Positions 10,186 through 19,200 of a stretch of 25,055 nucleotides of DNA are shown here, in pieces. Source of the DNA: Smittium culicis (Eukaryota > Kickxellomycota > Harpellomycetes > Harpellales > Legeriomycetaceae); NCBI GenBank assembly GCA_001970855.1, contig LSSN01005465.1, forward strand, positions 1-25,055, in the 5' to 3' direction. The notes under the pieces were generated by a model that worked only from the letters and a program-made list of their open reading frames with translations, was not told where the DNA came from and did not search any database. The stretch's first letter is position 1; every line of letters begins with the position of its first letter. The position numbers and the translations under genes are program-made.

Positions 10186-10355
10186 TTTAGTTCAGTTCAG
10201 TCCATCTCAGTTCAGTACAGCTCATCTCATCTCATCTCATCTCAGTTCAGTTCAGTTCAGTTCAGTTCAGCTCATCTCAGTTCAGCTCAGCTCATCTAAG
10301 CTCAGTTTAGTTCAGTGCAGCTTATCTCAGTTCATCTCAGTTCAGTTCAGTTCAG
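10186..10355. repeat. Phase-perfect pentanucleotide array, 34 units
   Basis: The array is 170 bp made of 34 consecutive 5-bp units with no indel. By count there are 13 TTCAG, 7 CTCAG, 6 CTCAT and 8 single-step variants (such as TTTAG, TACAG, CTAAG, TGCAG). It ends at CGCGC. It has no coding meaning because five is not a multiple of three. The function is unknown. Confidence 0.95.
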
Positions 10356-12243
10356 CGCGCTTACAAGTATTCAGGAATTCAAGTGATCATGCGGCTTTAT
10401 GCTAATATTATTAATGCCAAAAAAATATGCTGAAGTGATAAAAAGGGTTAATTGCCAAAAAAATAAAAATTAAAAAATAAAATAGGCAAAGTGAATGGGA
10501 TGGTGCGAGCGAAAGGAATTACAAAGATCGACACAACTACCCATTTAGGTACTATTTTGCGACCAATTAATTTGAGGCACTTTTTCAATTTGAAAATAAA
10601 AAAGAAAAATTAAAAAACTATAAATAAATTAGCGCAGTCAATTGTCGAGTTATTTTATTTTATTTTTTTGGCTCGATATCTATTTTAGTAATTTATGTAC
10701 TCTTCCATCCAAATATAATAAAATTAAAAAAAAACGATATTTCCAAAAAAAGCAATTGGTCGCTGTAAAAATTCAAAACGGTTGCCATAATTGTGACACT
10801 CTTATAGGTTGCGGATACTTGTAAATTTGTATTTCTATTTGCTTAATAAAATTAGGTAAAGGTAATAGTATTGGCTGTATCAGATAATTCATTCGATGGA
10901 TATATCCTAATTAGAACTAAATTGTAAAATAGTGCTGCAAAGTAGGAAGAAGTTAATAGAAAAAGCTCCGCTCCTCGAAATAGCCTTCCTAATGAAGTAA
11001 AAAAAAAGCTGTAAAAAAGCAAAAAATGGGCGCCGAGCATTAAAACTTAGACTCGAGGCTCCGGATTCATCAAAAAAAAAAAAAAATCCAGTAATTTTGC
11101 TAATGCGGTGAATAATTAAGCTAGCCAATTACTAGCCTTTCTGCTCAAGCTTCAATAATGGGCATTGCACTCTAAAACTTGCGCTGCTTGCTAACTAATA
11201 CTTTTTTTATAAAAAAAAAAAAAATGTTTGACGACTTCAAATAAGCCAAAACCTTTTTCTGCACTTCGGTCGTGTTTGTTGAGTTATTTTTTTTGCTCCT
11301 ATTAAGCCATGTATGTTACCTCCATGTAAACACGTTCATGCTTTTACAGCTACTGCACTTGCAAGAAGGGTTGGAGAGGAGGAATAGCGTTGGCTAGCTG
11401 CGTATATCCTTGATAATGATAAAATTTTGAGGAAAAGAATTAGGTGCTTGGGATGGAGCACCATTGCGTCTCCTCTCGTGGTATGGGGGTGGGGGGAATG
11501 AGGAGGATGAGTGAGTTATTTGTAAAGAGCACTGGATGAGGTTATGCTCGAATTAGGTTTTCCACTGCTCCAAATAATAAGCGATTCGTGTAACAGAGCC
11601 ATTTTCTTTGTCCAAAACATGTAGAAAAATAAAAAGCATAAAGCAAAGTATAATAGACACTCTGTCTGGACCGAAATTTATTCTTATAATAATAGTATAA
11701 AGCTAATTGGTCTATTCTGCTTCATATTCCAAATAATAACGGTTTACAATATACTCCGAAGTTTATATAAGAGCCATAAACCTCCTCCATTGGTTTAGGC
11801 AATAATCTCAGTTCCGCAATTACTGTAAAAGATATGACCACTGTTATTATTTTATTTGAGCCTTAAAGCTTTCTGTATTATAAAAACAAACGTTTTCTTC
11901 TATACTTATCCCTCGGAATAAATATATCACCCCACTTCCATTGGCCGCCTATATTGCCCAATCGCTGAACCTTTATGTCACCCAATAGGACTCGATACTC
12001 TCATGCTTTCTTAATCCTAATAAAAGGATGGCTAATGTTTATTACTTATATCCTATAATTTTGTTTTGCTTGTTATTGGCTAATTCTATATTCACGATTG
12101 GACGGATAATTTGCCAAGATTTAATTCTCTAAACGTAAATAATTTATGTTACTAATCAATAATTCTGTTCTATCCAATGGTCTTCCGTAGCGAACAAAGC
12201 TTAATTTAACGTAACATGAATTATTATCGTCAATTTAATTTCG
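10356..12243. other. Long spacer upstream of the copper-fist gene, no gene seen
   Basis: The short open frames at 10642, 10852 and 10907 are low-complexity (poly-F/K) and are not supported. The stretch has G-rich runs until about 11510 (for example five G, T, six G at 11485-11496), then becomes C-rich. CCAAT/ATTGG pentamers are frequent between 11700 and 12180. Confidence 0.5.
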
Positions 12244-12332
12244 TGTCAATATAATTCTTTGTCAATAAAATTTTTTTGTCAATAAAATTTTTTTGTCAAT
12301 AAAATTTCTTTGTCAAATTAATTTAATGTCAA
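12244..12332. repeat. 17-bp tandem repeat carrying TGTCAA, six units
   Basis: TGTCAA starts at 12244, 12260, 12277, 12294, 12311 and 12327, giving spacings of 16, 17, 17, 17 and 16 bp. The central units are near-identical TGTCAATAAAATTTTTT. A reverse copy, CATTGACAT, lies at 12352-12360. The array is 390-480 bp upstream of the copper-fist start, so it could be a regulatory array for that gene, or simply slippage. Confidence 0.85.
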
Positions 12333-12589
12333 TTTAACGTAACTGATTATCCATTGACATTCAAGCGCTAAATATATCTAATGCGGCCAAACTTTTTGCC
12401 CATCTTTTTTAATGCCTCTTTCTTTTTTTTTTTTTTGTCGATTAATAATCTAATAGAAATAAATAAAAAACCTCATTACTCAACAAAATAGTCAAATTTC
12501 CAAATAACGAATACTCAAAAGAAGAAAAATATTATCTATCCTGATCAACTACCAAAAAAGAAGTAAAAAAAGAACTCGTTTCCCAAATA

Positions 12590-12606
12590 AAAAATATATA
12601 TATACA
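12590..12606 (+). promoter_or_regulatory. Candidate TATA region of the copper-fist gene
   Basis: An alternating AT run (ATATATATATA) lies about 115-130 bp before the ATG at 12722, a usual distance for a fungal TATA box. A second candidate, TATATTTATATA, lies at about 12645-12656. The assignment is by position only. Confidence 0.35.
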
Positions 12607-12721
12607 ATTCTTTATCCCCAATACCCCCAGCCTTTTTCCAAATGCTATATTTATATACTCACTCAAAATATAATACACCCTCAATTAATCCTCACTCCAA
12701 CTACTGTATATATTAACCACT

Positions 12722-13891
12722 ATGATTATCGGAGGAAAGAAGTATTCTTGCAAACCATGTATCAGAGGCCACAGAGCCAACAAATGCAGCCACAGTTCTC
12801 GCGAACTAACTGAAATTAAAGCTAAAGGCAGGCCCCCAACCCAATGCAAAACGTGAAAGGACCTCCGCGCCTCAAAAAATATCCACTCCAAATGTATCTG
12901 TGGCAGCAAAAACGCCAGATCTAAATACTTAAACTACGCAGACAACTATAAAAACAACAAGTTTAAAAATTCTCGAGTCCATGAACTCCTCAACTTATGC
13001 GAATGCATTAACGGGCAGATATGTATCTGCTGCTCCGCCATAAAAAAAAACTCCCCTAAACCCGCCCTAAAAACCATCGACTACACCCTAAATAGCTCTA
13101 ATTTACATTACTCCCCAATGAAAGTTGCTATGAGCTCCCCAATTAAATCTGAATCTTCCATCTTTGAAGCTCTGCCCAACTTTAGAGACTTCGTCAAAGA
13201 CATCCAAACCGACCAGCACTTCTTATACTCAACCAACCCAATGTCCAGATCCCGCAACTCCTCATTCGCCTCCTCCTCATTCTCCGCAACTACCTCTCTA
13301 CCATACACGTTCTCCTCCTCTTGCTGCCCAAAAAACCCCATTTCTCATACTGACAGGCAAAATCAAGCTAACAAAAACAATTCCTTCTCAAGCATCAATT
13401 GCCTCAAAATGGATCCCCTAATAGGCATCGACCTACGAACAGAAGCTTCTTACTCCCCCTTCATGTACTCGCGCCTAAACTCCGCAACCAAATCCTCGCA
13501 ATACGGCGCCTTACTCTCCCACAACACACCAAAGTCCCACGCCTTCCCGTACAACACCTCCTCACCATCAAATACCAAAACGTCATCCTCTAATCGCGCA
13601 TGCTGCTGTTCATCCTCATCCAACAATAACCAACAAAACGGCCCTTCCTGTTGCTCATCTGCACCCAACAATAACCAACAAAATGGCCCTTCCTGTTGCT
13701 GCTCATCCGCACCCAACAATAACCAACAAAACGGTCCTTCCTGTTGCTGCTCATCCGGCTCCAAAATCAACACCTCCTTTGACTCGGATGGCGCCCTCGT
13801 CTGCAACTGCGGATGCTCAAAACCTTTGGCCGAATGCACCGACTGTTTCGAAGACATGTGCGAAGAACAGATCTTCAGGCCAATCATCTAA
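12722..13891 (+). CDS. Copper-fist transcription factor with one in-frame TGA at codon 45
   Basis: The ATG at 12722 begins a 389-codon frame ending in TAA. The N-terminus is a copper-fist domain, the copper-sensing DNA-binding domain of fungal Ace1/Amt1/Mac1/Cuf1 regulators. Zinc ligands are C10, C13, C22 and H24. IRGHR is at 14-18 and KGRP at 35-38. A CxxC follows, whose first Cys is C42 and whose second is replaced by TGA, then C58-x-C60. Another Cys cluster (C93, C95, C101, C103, C104) resembles copper-cluster CxC pairs. Residues 294-343 carry CC/CCC clusters separated by N/Q/G repeats. The C-terminus has C361, C363, C365, C372, C375 and C380. The frame continues undamaged after the TGA with the expected copper-fist residues. 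If TGA terminates, only 44 residues are made, or a 257-residue Cys-rich protein from ATG 13118 lacking the DNA-binding domain. Likely a nuclear factor. Identity is firm; functional status is open. Confidence 0.9.
12854..12856 (+). other. In-frame TGA at a conserved copper-fist cysteine position
   Basis: The codon sits in TGC AAA ACG TGA AAG GAC CTC CGC, encoding C-K-T-stop-K-D-L-R. Copper-fist proteins normally have Cys here (C-x-x-C before a K/R-x-L-R motif). One base change (TGC or TGT to TGA) explains it. Alternatives are assembly error, a fresh nonsense mutation, or recoding as Cys or selenocysteine. Confidence 0.85.
13621..13758 (+). repeat. In-frame coding repeat (N/Q then Cys cluster), three units
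   Basis: CAACAATAACCAACAAAA starts at 13621, 13666 and 13714, giving periods of 45 and 48 bp, both multiples of three. Each unit encodes NNNQQNGPS followed by CC or CCC and SS. The extra three bases of the second and third units add one Cys. The preserved frame suggests selection on protein. Confidence 0.9.
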
Positions 13892-14229
13892 TTCACACAT
13901 TTCCCCCCTCATAAAACTTAATATACTAGACTTTTTATTTCTCTTCCATTTATCATCCCCTCCCACCCACATCCAACGTACTTATAGCTTCCATACCATT
14001 ATATATATATATATATTTATATTTTTGTTAATTTTATCACAAGTAATAATAGTTTTCCATCCTACAACTAAACTTAAACCTCCACTTCTTATTATTGATT
14101 AAAGTTACTTCCACCTTTTATTAATACAAAAACTCCTATAAATCACCACCTCCTCCATATCGCATATATCGCTCCGTTCTCAATAACTATTAAAAGCGAT
14201 TTTAGAGCAAGAGCTTAGACACAAGATAA
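13892..14229. other. 3' flank of the copper-fist gene
   Basis: The flank is C/T-rich. A TATATATATATATATTTATA run at about 14000-14020 could serve as a yeast-type 3'-end efficiency element. I could not recognise a SECIS-type stem-loop here by eye. Confidence 0.35.
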
Positions 14230-14475
14230 TAAAGATTTAGAGACTAGTAATGAACTGAAAAAAATAAAGATTTAGAGGCTAGTAATGAACTGAAGGTAAT
14301 AAAGATTTAGAGGCTAGTAATAAGCTAAAGAAATTAAAGATTTAGAGGATAGTAATGAACAGAAAAAAAATAAAGATTTAAGGGCTAGTAATGTACTGAA
14401 GAGGTTAAAGATTTAGAGGCTAGTAATGTACTGAAGAGGTTAAAGATTTAGAGGCTAGTAACGAGTATCTATAGG
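14230..14475. repeat. 35-bp minisatellite, seven units
   Basis: TAAAGATTT(A) recurs at 14230, 14265, 14300, 14335, 14371, 14406 and 14441, so every period is 35 bp except one of 36. The unit is TAAAGATTTAGAGGCTAGTA followed by ATGAACTGAAG and a few variable bases. The units are contiguous with no unique spacers, so this is not a CRISPR array. Thirty-five is not a multiple of three, so it is non-coding. The last two full units are the most alike. Confidence 0.95.
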
Positions 14476-16229
14476 GAACGTTGAAATCTAAATCCGTGAA
14501 TCAGTATCCCACTTTCCCCCCCACAAAAATAAAATACATTGTTTAGTTGTTTTTTTTTTGTGCATACTTTAGCTCTTCCAATTAATCGCACCCAATATTA
14601 TTGTTGAACTGTATAGACTTTTCTGATATGTCTACAAACAATCAAAAATACTTTTTATTGTTATTTTTAGCGCTCTTCCCCTCCTCCCAATCCAACCAAA
14701 AAAAAAAACCCCCCATAAATTCTCTGGTGGAGAGGTGAGGTGAAGTGAGGTAATTGAGGGCAAAAGATTGCATTAATACCCTTTATTTTTCCTTATTTCT
14801 TCCTTCCTTAATATGCAAACAGCATTCTTATCAATTTGCAGGTTATGTACAATTGTGCTAAATTTAACATCAAGTATTCACTCGCTTGAAAATAAAATGC
14901 AAAAACAAAAAAACAAAAAAACAAATTTTATATTTAGGATATGTTTTATGTTTTAAAGACAATGTATGATTATTAGAGAATTATCCACACAATTACCCAT
15001 TCATCAAAAAAAAAAAAAAAAATTAAAATATTGGTCTGGGCTCATTACACTTGCTACTTTAACAAACTTGCTCATACAAAATATATAATAAATAAGTAAA
15101 TAAAAATAAAAGTCTTCCTGGATCCATACTCTACTCATTTTCGTTAACTGTCGAATGATCAGCGACTTTGTGCATTTTGAGATCTCTTTGCGATGGAGAC
15201 TTTATTTATTTTTTTTTTTTGCTATAATTAAAAGTATATACTTTAATAAAACTTCCCCTCATCCACCCATATATCCCATCCCCCTCCCTTTTTTAAAATA
15301 AAAAAAATTTCATGTTTAGGACAAAAAACGTTTCGTTATAGACTTTTTTATTTATATATTTTTTTTTTAAAAATTACTACATTCCTAATATACACATGTT
15401 GTTACTATCCATTCAAGCTTGTTATTTTTATAAAACAAGCGCTTGTCTTAAATTCGTTCAGTCCATTATCGGCATTTTATATGCACTTGAAAATGGGTTC
15501 TCCACGTAGCATATATCTATACTAAATAAATAAATAAATAAATAAATAAAAAGATGAATACGTAGTTAGATAAAATACTTCATAAATACATCCATCCATC
15601 ACCTACATTCTTCTGAATGCCTTTATTTCATTTTGGTTTTAATTTTTACATTCTCAAGAACTCTTTTGCTAATTCCACTATCGCTGCTACATTTTCTCTC
15701 TCGTCAAGAAAACTTTATTATCTGATAATAAAAATTAAAAAAAATAAATTTAACGCTTTTCAAATTTAATCATCGTTTTTGTCTATAGAAAGCTCTACTT
15801 ATGTCTGCTTTATAAGAACTAGATATTCTTATTTATTCACCAAATATTTATACTTTCTAATTTATCGCTAATCCACGGGCCCTCCCAAAAAATTCCTGCG
15901 TTGCTGTATATTATGTATTAGGTTATTCCGTCTGCTACTTACCTTTTATTAAACATCTGAGTCTTTATTATAACTTTCCCTCACCACCAATTCATAACCC
16001 TAATATTATAAGCTAATAAAAAAGGATACTTTTATCTTGAATTTTAATATAGATATAACATTCAAGCTGAAAAGTTAAAGACACTTAATTAGTATTTATC
16101 GCCCCAATTATTAATCATATCTCGAAACATTAAGTGGTAGAGAGAGATATCGAGGAACTTTGTTTCACCAAAAAAAAAAAAAAAATTATAGATATAAAAA
16201 ATATATAGAAGAAAAAAAGCTGTGTGATA
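14476..16229. other. Spacer and upstream region of the PH-domain gene
   Basis: The spacer is C/T-rich on this strand with many A/T homopolymers. It contains the palindrome ACAAGCGCTTGT (15435-15446; TAA/TTA flanks extend it to 20 bp with one mismatch). It also contains an (AAAT)n microsatellite of about seven units at 15523-15550. A 15-base poly-A (about 16170-16184) lies 45 bp before the start codon. No gene was recognised. Confidence 0.5.
15523..15550. repeat. (AAAT)n microsatellite
   Basis: About seven uninterrupted AAAT/TAAA units precede AAAGATG. It is a simple repeat in the spacer before the PH-domain gene. Confidence 0.95.
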
Positions 16230-19200
16230 ATGGATCCGAAATTCCAAAGATGTTATGCGCAGGGAATTCTGTCGAAAAAGAAGGACCTGGAGGTCGACGG
16301 CAAACCTTCCAAATCCAGAAAATGGACAACGCACTACGTAGAACTCATGGGAACCACTTTACACCTATACGAAGTCTCAAACTTATTCGCTGAAAAGCTA
16401 TCTGCCGTCCTTGAAGCCGGTCCGAACACGAAAAAAACGCTCCAAACCAACCCCGCTGAAATGACCGAAATCATCTCCCTAATCAAAGGCGGAAAAACCA
16501 TCTGTGCGCCCGTCGACAAAATCGATATCGCTTTTGCTTCCTACACTGCAATGGGAACCATCCGCAAACGCCCAAACAATATAGAAATCCTCACTGTTGG
16601 CCAAGAACGGTTCTACGTCACTGCTTCAAGCAAAATCCGCATGGACAACTGGGTCCATGCTTTCGATACCGCTGTTTCGGACTTTTCCTTCTACAACGAG
16701 CTCGTCACCCAAAAAACTCTCGTCAGCAAATACGCATACTTCCTCAACGACAGCCCTAACCCCGACCAGTTCCAAGTCCTCGTCCAGTTCGACCGTGATG
16801 CCGATCTATCACTCTGCGACCTCAAATGCAGACCCCATTTCAGTAAAGGCTTCGAGCTCGTCCTCACTAACTTCGCCAATGGCAAAAAAGGCTCCCAAAA
16901 AAACTCAACCGCCTCTAAATTCTTCAAGACCCCGGCTGAAGATATCGCTTGTTTCACCCTCATCAACAAAGCGTTCATCTACCCCGCCGCCGCCGACGAT
17001 ATCGATGATAACGGTAACTCTACAAACCCGAAAAAGAAATCTTCCGCGCCCGCAGAACTCACCAACTCTAAATTCAACCTCCGCCTAGTTGGTCTCATCG
17101 AGTACGCCCGCACCGTTAAGTCCAAATACGTCAAAACTATCGTCAACCAGATCTCGATATCGTTCAAGTCCGAACGCGAAATGTGCAACGCAATATCCAT
17201 CGCATCCAAACTCTTCACTTTGCCCGCATTCTCTTCCTTCAACACTATCGCACCTCACACTAACAGAAACTCTGCCATTTTCAACCAAAACGTCAACATC
17301 AACCAAACATTGCCCAACAACGCCAGACAATTTATCGCACAACCTGCACAATTACCAAATGACCAGTTCAACAGAAACTCTGTCATCATGTCTCCATCCG
17401 CCCAAATCCAGCAAAATCAAGGCCCACATGATTTCAATTCAAACTCTATTTCAAACAACCAAATAAACGCAAGCTCACCCAACATTGCAACATTCAACAA
17501 TATTGCTACCACAGACTCGCACACGCCCAATGTCCAAATTACCGACACCAAAACCGAAAATAAACATAACCGCGGGTTTATTAACAGAACCCTGAAACTA
17601 GGCAGCTTGTTCGGTAAACTTAAAAAGTCGTCCTCGGGAACGTTCAGCAAAGCAGAGTCTCAGCTCATCAAAGACACCGAAGCTAAAACTCCAACAACAC
17701 CAAATCTCGCCGATATCTTCACTCAGCCCGAAATTGAACCTATCACCGACAATACCGAAAATCAGCCCACTAAAGTCCCCGAATTCAAAGATTACTCCGC
17801 AAACCTCCCCGACCTCATGGAAGACGAATTCGACGCCGTAAAAATGATCGAGAAGTCTGTAGAAAACTTGTCTCTGTCCACAAACAAACAAATCGTCGAC
17901 CCGCAAATCGCCCAGCTTAATACCACCCAACAAAAAATTGATAATACACCCGAACTTGATGACGACTCTGACTCTGACAATGACGAACCGCTCACCAAAG
18001 CTTATCAAACTCACGTCAAAAATACCAGTCAGCTAGGAATAAACAGCTCCGTCCATCAACAAAACAATAATAATGCCCCTGCAGTAAACCAGCCACAAAA
18101 TACTTTCACTCAACCAATTAACTACAATGACACTCCTATCATGGTATCCGACGAAGCATCTAACGCTCTTCTCTACCAAAACACCGAATACGTCCAAAAC
18201 ATCAACCAATTTTACCCTGACCAATACGCAGATAACTTCAACAACAATACTGACGCCCACGCTCACGACGCTTTCAACAAAAACGAATTCGTCAACCCTG
18301 ATACTTTCCACCAAAACAACGTATTCTTTAACGGTAATGTCCCTGTTCCCGACAATTTTGCACCCATGCAAAATCAGCAAATGAACTACCCCGATTTCAA
18401 CGGCCAGTTCGTAAACATCCAGAATCCAAACATCATCCCTGACCAAAACTTCTACAACCCGCAGCTAGTAAACAATATGGGCCAGCGCTTCCCCAATAAC
18501 GGAATAAGCGAAATCCCATTAACCCAAATCGACTACCACGACGGTTTCGCCCAAAACGGCCAGCAGCAGTTCCAAGACAACATATTCGCACCCGCATTCA
18601 TCGAAGAGTCTGGCGGCCCATTACTAAGCATCAAAGCCAACAAAGTCATCACTGAAAACCATAAAGGCCTGATTGGCGCTATCGCAACGCGCGAACAGAT
18701 AAAAATCAACCAGAAATACAGAGACTCTAGCAGCCTCATCAAAGGCCGTCAGCTCCGCAAAACCCCCGACGCCGCCAATACGTTCAACGCAAACAGAGGC
18801 AGCAAAATGTTTACCGCCGACCCCGTCGCTGAAAACGTAAACTCGTGGCTAAACAGCGGATCTAATGACGATTCGCCTTTACCAAACACCACAACACCGC
18901 AAAGGCTCCGCAACACCAACTCTGTTTACTTCAGTGATCCTATGGTCAAACAACCTGGTATGGGTATCGACAATAACATCAATTACACACCCACCGGAAG
19001 ACCTAAAAGTCTGTTTTTTTCAAATAGCGTTAGCAACTTCAAAAACATCAACCACGGGCAACCAGGAAATATCTCATCCGTCAGAAACAGCGTTTTCAAC
19101 AGCTTATCCTCATACACAAACATATACCCAAACCAAGACGACGATTTACCCCTATCGTCCAATGAAGCATTGGCATCGGCTGGACTTCGCAACCCCAACT

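Noticed and set aside
10445..10451. GGGTTAA as another MITE end
   Set aside because: Only seven bases match, there is no GGGAAAGGG string, and no partner end lies about 190 bp away.
12853..12906. A 54-base GT...AG intron that would remove the TGA of the copper-fist gene
   Set aside because: It would keep frame but would also delete the conserved K-x-L-R and C-x-C residues of the copper fist, which are clearly coding.
13450..13887. 145-codon minus-strand frame rich in EQQ and FCWLL repeats
   Set aside because: It is the complement of the Cys/N/Q repeats of the copper-fist gene and has no independent support.
14230..14475. CRISPR-like array
   Set aside because: The 35-bp units are contiguous with no unique spacers, and the genome is eukaryotic.
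13892..14500. SECIS element in the 3' flank of the copper-fist gene
   Set aside because: ATGA strings occur in the 35-bp repeats, but I could not find the paired stem and GA/AA core by eye; needs a covariance search.
16224..16229. GTG start six bases upstream of the PH-protein ATG
   Set aside because: Eukaryotic nuclear genes rarely start with GTG, and the ATG at 16230 has a good context (A at -3, G at +4).
17598..18446. Minus-strand frames of about 137 codons inside the PH gene
   Set aside because: They arise from the G-poor, C-ending codon use of the real gene and match nothing.
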